Origin: Streptomyces sp. CB01881
GTDB lineage: Bacteria; Actinomycetota; Actinomycetes; Streptomycetales; Streptomycetaceae
DNA length: 64,000 nt
Direction of reading: 5' to 3'
NCBI RefSeq assembly: GCF_002953255.1
Contig: NZ_CP026498.1
Span: forward strand, 5,729,867-5,793,866
The notes beneath the pieces were generated by a model that saw nothing but the letters and a program-made list of their open reading frames with translations, did not search any database and was not told the DNA's origin. A program made the position numbers and the translations under genes. Each line of letters opens with the position of its first letter. Positions within the stretch are counted from its first letter, which is position 1. Below are positions 41,506-49,978 of the stretch, piece by piece.

Positions 41506-42579
41506 CTAGACGTTGAAGCGGAACTCCACCACGTCGCCGTCCTGCATGACGTACTCCTTGCCCTCGATGCGGGCCTTGCCCTTGGAGCGGGCCTCGGCGA
41601 TGGAGCCGGTCTCGACCAGGTCGGCGAAGGAGATGACCTCGGCCTTGATGAAGCCCTTCTGGAAGTCGGTGTGGATCACACCGGCCGCCTCGGGGGCGGT
41701 GGCGCCCTTCTTGATGGTCCAGGCGCGGGTTTCCTTCGGACCGGCCGTGAGGTAGGTCTGCAGGCCGAGGGTGTTGAAGCCGACGCGGGCGAGGGTGGCG
41801 AGGCCGGGCTCCTCCTGGCCCATCGACTGGAGCAGCTCCAGGGCCTCGGCGTCGTCCAGCTCGATCAGCTCGGACTCGATCTTGGCGTTGAGGAAGATCG
41901 CCTCGGCCGGGGCGACCAGCTCGCGCTGGGCGTTCTTGAAGTCCTCGTCGCCCAGCTCGTCCTCGTCCACGTTGAAGACGTAGAGGAAGGGCTTGGCGGT
42001 CAGCAGGTGCAGCTCGCGGATCGGGGCGGTGTCGAAGCCGGCCTCGAAGAGGGTCTTGCCGGTCTCCAGGACCGCCTGCGCGGCCTCGGCGGCGGCCAGG
42101 ACGGGGGCGGTGTCCTTCTTCAGGCGCGCCTCCTTCTGGAGCCGGGGCAGCACCTTCTCGATGGTCTGGAGGTCGGCCAGGATCAGCTCGGTGTGGATGG
42201 TCTCGATGTCGTCCTTGGGCGACACCTTGCCGTCCACGTGCACCACGTCCGGGTCGGTGAAGGCGCGCACGACCTGGCAGATCGCGTCCGACTCGCGGAT
42301 GTTGGCGAGGAACTTGTTGCCCAGGCCCTCGCCCTCGCTGGCGCCGCGCACGATGCCCGCGATGTCGACGAAGTCGACGGTGGCCGGGAGGATGCGCTGC
42401 GAGCCGAAGATCTCGGCCAGCTTGGCCAGCCGCTCGTCCGGGACGCCGACGACGCCGACGTTCGGCTCGATGGTGGCGAACGGGTAGTTGGCCGCCAGCA
42501 CGTCGTTCTTGGTCAGGGCGTTGAACAGGGTCGACTTGCCGACGTTCGGCAGGCCGACGATTCCGATCGTGAGCGACAT
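41506..42579 (-). CDS. ychF: Redox-regulated ribosome-binding ATPase YchF/EngD (Obg-like)
   Basis: This 357-residue P-loop protein of the Obg family prefers ATP. G1 is GLPNVGKSTLF (about 9-19), G3 DIAGIV, and the G4 position carries the altered NVDED sequence typical of YchF. A coiled-coil insert follows (DLQTIEKVLPRLQKEARLKKD), and the C-terminal TGS domain ends EARSKGKARIEGKEYVMQDGDVVEFRFNV. It binds 70S ribosomes and affects translation and stress responses. The length is the usual one. A -10 TAGACT at 42638-42643 (minus strand) would give a leader of about 50 bases. Confidence 0.97.
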   Translation of the reverse strand: MSLTIGIVGLPNVGKSTLFNALTKNDVLAANYPFATIEPNVGVVGVPDERLAKLAEIFGSQRILPATVDFVDIAGIVRGASEGEGLGNKFLANIRESDAICQVVRAFTDPDVVHVDGKVSPKDDIETIHTELILADLQTIEKVLPRLQKEARLKKDTAPVLAAAEAAQAVLETGKTLFEAGFDTAPIRELHLLTAKPFLYVFNVDEDELGDEDFKNAQRELVAPAEAIFLNAKIESELIELDDAEALELLQSMGQEEPGLATLARVGFNTLGLQTYLTAGPKETRAWTIKKGATAPEAAGVIHTDFQKGFIKAEVISFADLVETGSIAEARSKGKARIEGKEYVMQDGDVVEFRFNV

Positions 42580-42654
42580 GAAGCGCAGTCCCGTGGGCTT
42601 GGAGGAGTTGGGTCGGCACCGTGCGGGCCGATCGCCCAGTCTACGGGCAGGCGG

Positions 42655-43047
42655 TCAGACGTCGGCGTCCGCCGGTAGCGGCTCCAGGAACTCCAGGCGG
42701 TTGCCGAGGCCGTCACTGGAGTGGAAGCGGCGGTGGCCGGGCAGATTGTCGTCCCAGACGACCTCGTGACCATGGGCGGCCAGCCGCTCGGCGAGCGCGT
42801 CCAGCGCCTGCACCTGGATGCCCGGGTGCCCCTTGCGGGAGGGCCGGAACTCCGGCACCACGCCCAGGTGCACCTCGACCCCGCCGCCCCGGAACCAGCA
42901 GCCGCCGCGGGCGGCCAGCACCGGGGGCTTGGCCAGCTCCGTCATGTCGAGCACACCGTGCCAGAACGCGCGGCAGTCGTCCTCCGCGCCGGCCGGGATG
43001 TCGAGCTGGACGTGGTGCAGCCGTTCGAAGGTGAATTCCCTGGTCAC
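42655..43047 (-). CDS. VOC-family (glyoxalase-like) protein
   Basis: This 130-residue protein starts at GTG 43047 behind AGGGGGA; a longer frame upstream overlaps the divergent promoter. It has the vicinal-oxygen-chelate fold as two half repeats: RLHHVQLDIPAGAEDDCRAFWHGVLDM... and HPGIQVQALDALAERLAAHGHEVVWDDNLPGHRRFHSSDGLGNRLEFLEPL. The HHVQ His, the VEVHLGV His and the LEFLE Glu are possible metal ligands. Substrate unknown; such proteins range from glyoxalases to antibiotic-binding proteins. Confidence 0.85.
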   Translation of the reverse strand: MTREFTFERLHHVQLDIPAGAEDDCRAFWHGVLDMTELAKPPVLAARGGCWFRGGGVEVHLGVVPEFRPSRKGHPGIQVQALDALAERLAAHGHEVVWDDNLPGHRRFHSSDGLGNRLEFLEPLPADADV

Positions 43048-43150
43048 GCGTCCCCCTGAAGCAGTTGGGCAATGATCACACCAGTACTCCGTTCGAAGAC
43101 ACGGATCAAGGCCCGGGGGGCCATTACACAGTGTGGCGATGGTCGGACCG

Positions 43151-43156
43151 TACGTT
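43151..43156 (+). promoter_or_regulatory. Leaderless-type -10 element
   Basis: TACGTT ends 6 bases before the GTG start at 43163, so the transcript would begin at or near the start codon. It also supports that GTG as the start of the small membrane protein. Confidence 0.5.
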
Positions 43157-43162
43157 GGGCGG

Positions 43163-43882
43163 GTGGAGCAGAGCATCCGAACCCAGCCGCCAGGGCCCAG
43201 ACGCCGTCCGCCGAACGGCGCGGCCGGGACCGCCGTCCCCGGGCCCGGGCGGGCCCCCGAGACCGCCGGGGCGGCCGGAGACCCCGCGGCCCCCGCCTCC
43301 CGGCTACGCCCCGTGGCCGGCACGCCCGCCCGCGCCCGCCCCGGCGGGGCCCGGCCCCGGCTGCGCCTGTCGTTCGGTCCGCGCCCCGGCGACCGGACCG
43401 GGGAACGGGCGGGCGGGCGCACCGACGGACAGGGGGCCGAGCGCACCGGCGCCCGCGGTGACGGCCGCCCGAACGGCCGCCTCTACGGGCGCCGGCGCAC
43501 CGGACGGCCGACCCGGCTGACCGCGGTCGGCACCGGCGTGGCCGCCCTGGTCGCGACCGTCGCGGTGGCCGGCCTCGACCGGCTGGCCTTCGGCGGGCTC
43601 GGGGTGCTGTTCGGCATCGGCTACCTGATGGTCTGCTTCCAGCTGGCCGTCCGGGTCCGCTTCGCCGACCTGCTGGCCGCGCCGATCAGCGGGCCGATCG
43701 CCTTCGCCGTCTCGCTGCTGCTGCTCGGCCCGGTCACCTCCTCCGGGGTGACCGCGCAGGCGGTGGCGCTGGCGACGGGCCTGGCCCTGCGGGCCGGCTG
43801 GCTGTTCTCCGGCACCGGACTGGCGGCCGTGATCGTCCTCGCCAGGTTCGTGGCCCAGCACCGGATCCACCGGGCCCGCTGA
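43163..43882 (+). CDS. Small membrane protein with disordered Arg/Pro N-terminus (DUF6542-like)
   Basis: About 239 residues starting at GTG 43163. The first 115 residues are Pro/Gly/Arg-rich and likely disordered. The C-terminal 120 residues form about four membrane helices (TAVGTGVAALVATVAVAGLDRLAFG, VLFGIGYLMVCFQLAVRVRFADLLAAPISGPIAFAVSLLLLGPVTSS, AGWLFSGTGLAAVIVLARFVAQHRIHRAR). The helix pattern and the segment on either side of ADLLAAP look like the actinobacterial DUF6542 family. No function is known. Confidence 0.65.
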   Translation: MEQSIRTQPPGPRRRPPNGAAGTAVPGPGRAPETAGAAGDPAAPASRLRPVAGTPARARPGGARPRLRLSFGPRPGDRTGERAGGRTDGQGAERTGARGDGRPNGRLYGRRRTGRPTRLTAVGTGVAALVATVAVAGLDRLAFGGLGVLFGIGYLMVCFQLAVRVRFADLLAAPISGPIAFAVSLLLLGPVTSSGVTAQAVALATGLALRAGWLFSGTGLAAVIVLARFVAQHRIHRAR

Positions 43883-43909
43883 CGGGGGCGGCCGACCGCC
43901 ACCCCCGTC
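43881..43909. terminator. Bidirectional terminator after the DUF6542-like gene and ppgK
   Basis: GACGGGGG pairs with CCCCCGTC, with further pairing inside. It lies between the convergent genes ending at 43882 and 43938. Confidence 0.55.
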
Positions 43910-43937
43910 GGCACGACCGGCCGGGCGGCACGAAGGG

Positions 43938-44684
43938 TCAGGCGCAGGCGCGCGCCGCCGCCATGGCCGCCCCGACGATCCCCGCGTCGTTGCGCAGCTC
44001 CGCGGGAACGACCCGGGCCCCGCGCTCGCGCAGCAGCGGCAGGAACTTCTCGTGCTTGCGGCTCACCCCTCCGCCGATCACGATCAGCTGCGGCGAGAAC
44101 AGCATCTCCACCAGGTCGAGGTACTCGTCGACCCGGACCGCCCACTGCTCCCAGTTCAGCCCGTGCCGCTCCTTGGCCGCCGAGGAGGCGCGCCGCTCGG
44201 CGTCCTTGCCGCGCAGTTCCAGGTGGCCCAGCTCGGTGTTGGGCACCAGCACGCCGTCCACGAAGAGGGCACTGCCGATCCCGGTGCCGAAGGTGAGGAC
44301 CAGCACCACGCCCGCCTGGTCGCGCCCGGCGCCGTGGGTGAGCTCGGCGTACCCGGCCGCGTCGGCGTCGTTGAGGACGGTGGCCGGCAGGTCGAGCGCC
44401 TCGCGGAACAGGCCGGCGGCGTCCAGGCCGATCCAGCCCTTGTCGACGTTGGCCGCGGTTCTGGTCCGGCCGTTCACCACCACACCGGGGAAGGTCAGCC
44501 CGACCGGGCCCCGGTGGTCGAACTGCCTGACCACCTCCCGGACGGCGGCGACCACGGCCTCCGGTGCGGAGGGCCGCGGGGTGAGGACCTTGTGCCGCTC
44601 CTGGGCGAGCACGCCCCGGCCGAGGTCGACGGGGGCGCCCTTGATGCCCGAACCGCCGATGTCCACACCGAATACCGCCGTCAT
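43938..44684 (-). CDS. ppgK: Polyphosphate glucokinase (ROK family)
   Basis: This 248-residue kinase phosphorylates glucose using polyphosphate or ATP. It shows the actin-fold phosphate 1 motif FGVDIGGSGIKGA (about 5-17), the sugar-binding region LTFPGVVVNGRTRTAANVDKGWIG, the catalytic NDADAAGYAEL, and TFGTGIGSALFVDGVLVPNTELGHLELRG. The ROK-type zinc site is missing, as in PpgK. C-terminal VIGGGVSRKHEKFLPLL is typical. ATG 44684 has a GGAGGG ribosome site. In actinomycetes this enzyme supplies a large part of glucose phosphorylation. A DnaA-box-like TTGTCCACA lies 50 bases upstream. Confidence 0.95.
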   Translation of the reverse strand: MTAVFGVDIGGSGIKGAPVDLGRGVLAQERHKVLTPRPSAPEAVVAAVREVVRQFDHRGPVGLTFPGVVVNGRTRTAANVDKGWIGLDAAGLFREALDLPATVLNDADAAGYAELTHGAGRDQAGVVLVLTFGTGIGSALFVDGVLVPNTELGHLELRGKDAERRASSAAKERHGLNWEQWAVRVDEYLDLVEMLFSPQLIVIGGGVSRKHEKFLPLLRERGARVVPAELRNDAGIVGAAMAAARACA

Positions 44685-44733
44685 GACGACCGCCCTCCGC
44701 CGTAACCCGAAGCCGTTCGCGCACGGGCCGGGG

Positions 44734-44742
44734 TTGTCCACA
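44734..44742 (+). promoter_or_regulatory. DnaA-box-like nonamer upstream of ppgK
   Basis: TTGTCCACA is identical to the preferred DnaA box of streptomycetes. It is single, with no cluster nearby, so it is not an origin but may be a regulatory or titration site in the ppgK promoter region. Confidence 0.4.
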
Positions 44743-44794
44743 GCCTGTGCACACCTGGGCACAAAACTACGAGAGCCCACCCGGCCGCGCACAG

Positions 44795-44831
44795 CGGAGA
44801 GCCCGGCGCCCACAAGGCGCCGGGCTCTCCG
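44795..44831 (-). terminator. Terminator of ispH
   Basis: A perfect 16-bp stem (CGGAGAGCCCGGCGCC with its complement) with a 5-base loop begins 12 bases after the ispH stop. Confidence 0.92.
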
Positions 44832-44842
44832 GAGGGTCGGGT

Positions 44843-45817
44843 CTACAGCTTGCCGGCGGCCTCGGACCGCAGGTCGCGGCGGAGCTCCTTGGGCAGCGAG
44901 AAGGTCAGGTGCTCCTCGGCGGTCTTGACGGTCGACACGTCGCCGTAGCCGCGGGCGGCCAGCCAGTCCAGGACGCCCTCGACCAGGATCTCCGGCACCG
45001 AGGCGCCGCTGGTCAGGCCGACCGTGGTGACGCCCTCCAGCCAGGACTCCTGGATCTCCTCGGCGAAGTCCACCAGGTGGGCGGCCTTGGCGCCGTACTC
45101 CAGGCCGACCTCGACCAGGCGGACGGAGTTGGAGGAGTTCTTCGAGCCGACCACGATCAGCAGGTCCGTCTCGGGCGCCATCTGCTTGACGGCGACCTGG
45201 CGGTTCTGGGTGGCGTAGCAGATGTCGTCGCTGGGCGGGCTGACCAGCAGCGGGAAGCGCTTCTTCAGCTCGCCGACGGTGGCCATGGTCTCGTCCACCG
45301 AGAGCGTGGTCTGGGAGAGCCAGACGACCTTGGACTCGTCGCGGACCTCCACGTTGGCGACGTCCTCGGCGCCGTCCACCAGGTGGATCCGGTCCGGGGC
45401 CTCGCCCATGGTGCCGACGACCTCCTCGTGGCCCTCGTGGCCCACCAGCAGGATGTCGAAGCCCTCGTCGGCGAAGCGGACGGCCTCCTTGTGCACCTTG
45501 GTGACCAGCGGGCAGGTGGCGTCGATGGTGGCGAGCTTGCCGGCCTTGGCCTCGTCGTGGACGGACGGCGCGACGCCGTGCGCGGAGAAGACCACGATCG
45601 AACCCTCGGGCACCTCCTCCGTCTCGTCGACGAAGATCGCGCCCTGCTTCTCCAGGGTCTGCACCACGTACTTGTTGTGGACGATCTGCTTCCGGACGTA
45701 GATCGGCGCCCCGTACTGCTCCAGGGCCTTCTCCACGGCGATCACGGCGCGGTCGACGCCCGCGCAGTAGCCCCGGGGGGCGGCGAGCAGGACACGGCGC
45801 TGCGCGGTGTTGGACAT
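44843..45817 (-). CDS. ispH: 4-hydroxy-3-methylbut-2-enyl diphosphate reductase (IspH/LytB)
   Basis: This 324-residue iron-sulfur enzyme makes IPP and DMAPP in the last step of the MEP pathway. The three cluster cysteines sit in [12 protein letters not shown] (Cys about 18), [11 protein letters not shown] and [10 protein letters not shown]. The conserved histidines are in HNKYVV, SAHGVAP and GHEGHEEV, and [14 protein letters not shown] marks the C-terminal part. A -10 TACGAT lies 6 bases before the ATG, suggesting a leaderless mRNA. It diverges from the APC permease gene. Confidence 0.97.
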   Translation of the reverse strand: MSNTAQRRVLLAAPRGYCAGVDRAVIAVEKALEQYGAPIYVRKQIVHNKYVVQTLEKQGAIFVDETEEVPEGSIVVFSAHGVAPSVHDEAKAGKLATIDATCPLVTKVHKEAVRFADEGFDILLVGHEGHEEVVGTMGEAPDRIHLVDGAEDVANVEVRDESKVVWLSQTTLSVDETMATVGELKKRFPLLVSPPSDDICYATQNRQVAVKQMAPETDLLIVVGSKNSSNSVRLVEVGLEYGAKAAHLVDFAEEIQESWLEGVTTVGLTSGASVPEILVEGVLDWLAARGYGDVSTVKTAEEHLTFSLPKELRRDLRSEAAGKL

Positions 45818-45823
45818 GGCTCC

Positions 45824-45829
45824 ATCGTA
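45824..45829 (-). promoter_or_regulatory. Leaderless-type -10 element of ispH
   Basis: On the minus strand TACGAT ends 6 bases before the ispH ATG. The intervening GGAGCC could also act as a weak ribosome site if the transcript started upstream. Confidence 0.5.
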
Positions 45830-45904
45830 CGGGCGGAGGCAAGCCGCGCCGACGGGCGCCGCGTTCGGACCGGAAACGGCCGCCGATGCTCAAATGTGGA
45901 AGTT

Positions 45905-47248
45905 ATGAGCGAGCGAGTCGAAGCCGGCGGCCTGCGGCGCAGCCTGGGTGTCCGCGACCTGATGGTGTACGGGCTGCTGTTCATCGCCCCGATGGCACCG
46001 GTCGGCGTGTTCGGCGTGCTGGACGCCAAGAGCCACGGCGCGGTGGCCGCGGTCTACCTGGTGGCGACCGTCGCGATGGGCTTCACCGCCTTCTCGTACG
46101 CCCAGATGGTGCGGGCGGTGCCACAGACCGGCTCGGTGTTCGCGTACGCGCGGGCCGGCCTGGGCGAGGCGCCCGGGTTCGTCGCCGGCTGGATGGTGAT
46201 GCTCGACTACCTGCTGATCCCGGCGGTGGCGTACCTGTTCTCCGGCATCGCGCTGCACTCGCTGGTGCCGGACGTGTCCCGCTGGGTGTGGACGGCGCTG
46301 GCCGTCGTGGTGACCACCGCGCTCAACCTGGCCGGGGTGCGGACGGCGGCGGTGGCCGGCCTCGCCGTGCTGGTGATGGAGGTCGCGGTGCTCGCGGTGT
46401 TCCTGGTGGCGGCCGCGGTGGTGCTGGGCCGGGACGGCGCGCAGCGCGGCTGGGAGACGCCGCTCACCGCGGTCGGCGGCTTCTCGCTGACCGCGGTGAT
46501 CTCCGCGGTCTCGGTGGCGGTGCTCTCCTACCTGGGCTTCGACGCGATCGCGACCTTCGTGGAGGAGGCGGTCGGTGCCTCGGCGGCGGTGGCCCGGGCC
46601 CTGCTCTGGTGCCTGGTGCTGGCCGGCGTCCTGTTCGTGGCGCAGACCTACCTGGCGGCGCTGCTGGAGCCGGCCACCCCGCAGCAGCTGGCCGCCGACC
46701 CGGCCGCCCAGGGCTCGGCCTTCTACGACACGGTGGAGAGCGGCGTCGGGCACTGGCTGCACGTCCTGGTCGCCGCCAGCAAGGCGGTCGGCGCGGCGTT
46801 CGCGGCCCTGGCCGGGCAGGCGGCGGCCGGGCGGCTGGTCTACGCGATGAGCCGGGACGGACGGCTGCCGCGGGCCCTCGCCACGGTGGCCCCGGCCACC
46901 GCGGTGCCGCGCCGGGCGCTGCTGGTGGCGGCGGTGATCACGATGGGGGCGGCGGTCTGGGCGGCCGACCGGGACGACGGCCTGGACCAGCTGACCTCGG
47001 TGGTGAACGTCGGCGCGCTGACCGGCTTCGCCCTGCTGCACGCCTCGGTCATCGGCTGGTACGCGGTGAAGCACGGCTCGCGGGACTGGCTGCGGCACGT
47101 GGTGGTGCCGGTGCTGGGCATCGCGGTGATCGGGGCGGTGGTCTACGAGGCCTCCCGGACGGCGCAGATCACGGGCGCCGTCTGGCTGGGCGTGGGGCTT
47201 CTCGTCCTCGTCGTGCAGGGCACCTCCGCCGTGGGAATCCGCCGGTAG
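45905..47248 (+). CDS. APC-superfamily amino acid permease
   Basis: This 447-residue protein has about 12 membrane helices and the APC N-terminal signature [91 protein letters not shown]. The [13 protein letters not shown] segment in helix 6 is characteristic. The substrate (amino acid or amine) cannot be read from sequence. ATG 45905 follows GGAAG; a GTG nine bases upstream is also possible. It is the first gene of a rightward run that continues with xseA 67 bases later under its own promoter. Confidence 0.9.
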   Translation: MSERVEAGGLRRSLGVRDLMVYGLLFIAPMAPVGVFGVLDAKSHGAVAAVYLVATVAMGFTAFSYAQMVRAVPQTGSVFAYARAGLGEAPGFVAGWMVMLDYLLIPAVAYLFSGIALHSLVPDVSRWVWTALAVVVTTALNLAGVRTAAVAGLAVLVMEVAVLAVFLVAAAVVLGRDGAQRGWETPLTAVGGFSLTAVISAVSVAVLSYLGFDAIATFVEEAVGASAAVARALLWCLVLAGVLFVAQTYLAALLEPATPQQLAADPAAQGSAFYDTVESGVGHWLHVLVAASKAVGAAFAALAGQAAAGRLVYAMSRDGRLPRALATVAPATAVPRRALLVAAVITMGAAVWAADRDDGLDQLTSVVNVGALTGFALLHASVIGWYAVKHGSRDWLRHVVVPVLGIAVIGAVVYEASRTAQITGAVWLGVGLLVLVVQGTSAVGIRR

Positions 47249-47302
47249 GGCGACGGCACCGGGGAGCGCGGCCGCGGGTCTGGCGGTGTCGGCGCGCGCC
47301 GC

Positions 47303-47308
47303 TAGCCT
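47303..47308 (+). promoter_or_regulatory. Leaderless-type -10 element of xseA
   Basis: TAGCCT ends 7 bases before the xseA ATG at 47316 and no ribosome site separates them. Confidence 0.55.
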
Positions 47309-47315
47309 CGTACGC

Positions 47316-48560
47316 ATGGCCAACACCAGCTCCCCCGAAGCCCCGCTCCCGGTCGGCAAGGTCTCCGCACTGATCGGCGGCTGGATCGACCGGCTCGGCG
47401 CGGTCTGGGTGGAGGGGCAGATCACCCAGCTGAGCCGGCGGCCGGGCGCGGGCGTGGTGTTCCTGACGCTGCGCGACCCGCAGGCCGACGTGTCGCTGAC
47501 GGTCACGTGCTTCCGCTCGGTCTTCGACCAGGTCGCGGACGTGGTGCAGGAGGGCTCGCGGGTCGTCGTGCACGCCAAGCCGGAGTGGTACGCGGCACGC
47601 GGCCAGCTCTCGCTGCGGGCGGCGGAGATCCGGCTGGTCGGGCTGGGCGAGCTGCTGGCCCGGCTGGAGCAGCTGAAGCGGCGGCTCGCCGGGGAGGGCC
47701 TGTTCGCGGCCGACCGGAAGCGGCCGCTGCCGTTCCTGCCGCAGTGCGTCGGGCTGGTCACCGGGCGCGGCTCGGCGGCCGAGCGGGACGTCCTGGAGAA
47801 CGCCCGGCGGCGCTGGCCCGCCGTCCGCTTCGAGGTGCGCAACGTCCCCGTGCAGGGCGTCAGCGCGGTCGAACGGGTGAGCGCGGCGGTGCGGGAGCTG
47901 GACGAGCACCCCGAGGTCGACGTGATCATCGTGGCCCGCGGCGGCGGCAGCGTCGAGGACCTGCTGCCGTTCTCGGACGAGGGGCTGGTGCGGCTGGTCG
48001 CGGCGGCCCGGACGCCGGTGGTCAGCGCGATCGGCCACGAGCCCGACCAGCCGCTGCTGGACTTCGTCGCCGACCTGCGCGCCTCCACCCCGACCGACGC
48101 CGCCAAACGGGTGGTCCCGGACGTCGGCGAGGAGCTGGCCAAGATCCGGAACCTGCGCGACCGGGCCCGGCGGCACGTCCTCGGCCGGGTCGACCGGGAG
48201 CAGCACGGGCTGGACGGCGTCCGCAGCCGCCCGGCGCTCGCCGTGCCGCACCGGATGCTGGACGGGCGCGGCCAGGAGGTGGCGGCCCTGCTGGAGCGGG
48301 CCCGCCGCACCCTCGGGCACCGGCTGGACCACGCGCAGAGCGACCTCGGGCACACCCTGGCCCGGGTGGTCGCACTCTCCCCCTCGGCCACCCTGGAGCG
48401 CGGCTACGCGGTGCTCCAGCGGGCCGACGGCACCGTGGTGACCGACCCGGCACAGGTGGCGGCCGGCGACGCGCTGCACGCCCGGGTGGCGGGCGGCGGC
48501 TTCGGCGTGACGGTGGCCGGGGCTCAGGACCCGGCCCGGGCGCAGGACCCGGCCCGGTAG
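47316..48560 (+). CDS. xseA: Exodeoxyribonuclease VII large subunit
   Basis: This 414-residue subunit of the single-strand-specific exonuclease acts with XseB in mismatch repair and recombination. An OB-fold occupies about 15-105 ([37 protein letters not shown]). The catalytic domain has [48 protein letters not shown] and [37 protein letters not shown], followed by a coiled-coil region that binds XseB. The end carries a small AQDPAR duplication ([12 protein letters not shown]). The ATG at 47316 is supported by the adjacent -10 element. Confidence 0.96.
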   Translation: MANTSSPEAPLPVGKVSALIGGWIDRLGAVWVEGQITQLSRRPGAGVVFLTLRDPQADVSLTVTCFRSVFDQVADVVQEGSRVVVHAKPEWYAARGQLSLRAAEIRLVGLGELLARLEQLKRRLAGEGLFAADRKRPLPFLPQCVGLVTGRGSAAERDVLENARRRWPAVRFEVRNVPVQGVSAVERVSAAVRELDEHPEVDVIIVARGGGSVEDLLPFSDEGLVRLVAAARTPVVSAIGHEPDQPLLDFVADLRASTPTDAAKRVVPDVGEELAKIRNLRDRARRHVLGRVDREQHGLDGVRSRPALAVPHRMLDGRGQEVAALLERARRTLGHRLDHAQSDLGHTLARVVALSPSATLERGYAVLQRADGTVVTDPAQVAAGDALHARVAGGGFGVTVAGAQDPARAQDPAR

Positions 48561-48875
48561 GAGCGTCGGCACGCGGTGGGAGCGCCGGCGGGCGGGCTCC
48601 TCGCCGCCGTTGCCGACGTGCGGGGCGCTCCGACCGCCCGGCGGGCGGTCGGCTGTTGGTGCCAGCCCCTACGCTGGCTCCCGTGGCTCCTCCGCCCCGT
48701 GGACGGGGCGGCCTCTCACCCGGCTCCGGAGAACCTTGACGGCCAGGCCCTGATCCACTGCCCGAGGGCCACCGCCCGAGGGCAGGGCCGCAGCCTGACG
48801 CGCCGTTCGACGACCCCGGGGGCGAACGATGCTTTTCCTCGCGACCTGAAGGCGCGGCCTACCGTAAGGAGAGAC
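48561..48875. other. Gap between xseA and xseB (315 bp)
   Basis: No gene is seen. A hairpin at 48630-48652 follows xseA. A second imperfect inverted repeat (CTGCCCGAGGGC...GCCCGAGGGCAG) lies at about 48758-48784. The rest should hold a separate xseB promoter, which I cannot place. xseA and xseB usually lie close together, so the long gap is notable. Confidence 0.5.
48630..48652 (+). terminator. Hairpin after xseA
   Basis: CCGACCGCCC pairs perfectly with GGGCGGTCGG around a 3-base loop, 70 bases after the xseA stop. Confidence 0.6.
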
Positions 48876-49127
48876 ATGGCAGATCAGCAGGAGGAACAGG
48901 CCGTTCCCGCAACACCGGACGACGCGCTGGGGTACGAGCACGCCCGGGACGCGCTGCTGGAGGTGGTCCGGCAGCTGGAGAACGGCGGCACGTCGCTGGA
49001 GGAGTCGCTGGCGCTCTGGGAGCGCGGTGAGCAGCTGGCGAAGGTCTGCCAGCGCTGGCTGGACGGCGCCCGGGCCCGGCTGGACGCCGCGCTGGCGGCC
49101 GAGGAGGACGGGCCCGCCGGCGAGTAG
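48876..49127 (+). CDS. xseB: Exodeoxyribonuclease VII small subunit
   Basis: This 83-residue helical protein has the family pattern GYEHARDALLEVVRQLENGGTSLEESLALWERGEQLAKVCQRWLDGARARLDAAL. The ATG at 48876 has AAGGAGA four bases before it. Several copies bind each large subunit. It is separated from xseA by an unusually long gap with a hairpin, so the two subunits may not be strictly co-transcribed. Confidence 0.96.
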   Translation: MADQQEEQAVPATPDDALGYEHARDALLEVVRQLENGGTSLEESLALWERGEQLAKVCQRWLDGARARLDAALAAEEDGPAGE

Positions 49128-49172
49128 GACGGGCAGGCCGGGCGCCGGACGGGCAGACCGGGCATCGGACGG

Positions 49173-49186
49173 GTGATGCACATCAC
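49173..49186. promoter_or_regulatory. CRP/FNR-type site before the nitroreductase gene
   Basis: GTGATGCACATCAC, followed by A, fits the CRP/FNR-family consensus TGTGA-N6-TCACA in all but one position. It lies 110 bases before the likely start at 49296 and is followed by further inverted-repeat sequence up to 49240. Confidence 0.45.
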
Positions 49187-49295
49187 ATGGACACAGGGAA
49201 CAGTTGAATGTTCACACATGTTGGGAACCTGTGATCGGCCCGGCCGGTCGTCCAGACGAACCCCGTCCCGAATGACGCATGAGGTGCAGACAAGC

Positions 49296-49898
49296 ATGAC
49301 CACCGACGCCCTGGTACTCGACGCCGCCGCTCAGGACCTGCTCTTCCGCGAGGCCCGCACCGCCAACACCTTCACCGACGAGCCGGTCTCCGACGAGCAG
49401 ATCCAGGCCATCTACAACCTGGTCAAGTTCGGCCCGACCGCCTTCAACCAGCAGCCGCTGCGCGTCGTCCTGGTCCGCTCCGCCGAGGGCCGCGAGCGTC
49501 TCGTGCAGCACATGGCGGACGGCAACAAGGCCAAGACCACCGCCGCCCCGCTGGTCGCCATCCTGGCCGTGGACAACGAGTTCCACGAGGAGCTGCCGAC
49601 CCAGCTGCCGCACTTCCCGCAGGCCAAGGACATGTTCTTCACCGAGCGCCCGGTCCGCGAGGCCTCCGCCTCGATGAACGGCGCCCTCCAGGCCGGCTAC
49701 TTCATCATCGGCGTGCGCGCCGCCGGTCTGGCCGCCGGCCCGATGACCGGCTACGACGCCGCCGCCATCAACAAGGAGTTCTTCGGCAACGGCGATCACT
49801 CGGTGCTGGCCGTGGTCAACATCGGCAAGCCGGGCGAGGACGCCTGGTTCCCGCGTTCGCCGCGCCTGGCCTACGACGAGGTCGTCACCACCGTCTGA
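49296..49898 (+). CDS. Nitroreductase-family NAD(P)H oxidoreductase (malonic semialdehyde reductase/RutE-like)
   Basis: This 200-residue flavoenzyme-fold protein shows LFREARTANTFTDEPVSDEQIQAIYNLVKFGPTAFNQQPLRVVLVRS, PQAKDMFFTERPVREASASMNGALQAGYFIIGVRAAGLAAGPMTGYD and DHSVLAVVNIGKPGEDAWFPRSPRL. This pattern is that of the malonic semialdehyde reductase (RutE/HadB-like) branch of the nitroreductase family. These enzymes use FMN and NAD(P)H. ATG 49296 has GAGGTG nine bases upstream; an in-frame ATG at 49272 is an alternative. A candidate CRP/FNR-type site sits upstream. Confidence 0.88.
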   Translation: MTTDALVLDAAAQDLLFREARTANTFTDEPVSDEQIQAIYNLVKFGPTAFNQQPLRVVLVRSAEGRERLVQHMADGNKAKTTAAPLVAILAVDNEFHEELPTQLPHFPQAKDMFFTERPVREASASMNGALQAGYFIIGVRAAGLAAGPMTGYDAAAINKEFFGNGDHSVLAVVNIGKPGEDAWFPRSPRLAYDEVVTTV

Positions 49899-49924
49899 TG
49901 CGGTGACGCGTGCAGACGCGTACA

Positions 49925-49964
49925 GAAGGGCCCCGCGCCGGTTCCGTCCGGCGCGGGGCCCTTC
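49925..49964. terminator. Bidirectional terminator
   Basis: A perfect 17-bp stem GAAGGGCCCCGCGCCGG with its complement and a 6-base loop lies between convergent genes ending at 49898 and 49979. Confidence 0.92.
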
Positions 49965-49978
49965 TCGTACGTCCGGGG

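Noticed and set aside
44734..44742. Replication origin
   Set aside because: Only one DnaA box is seen; there is no box cluster, AT-rich unwinding element or dnaA/dnaN gene.
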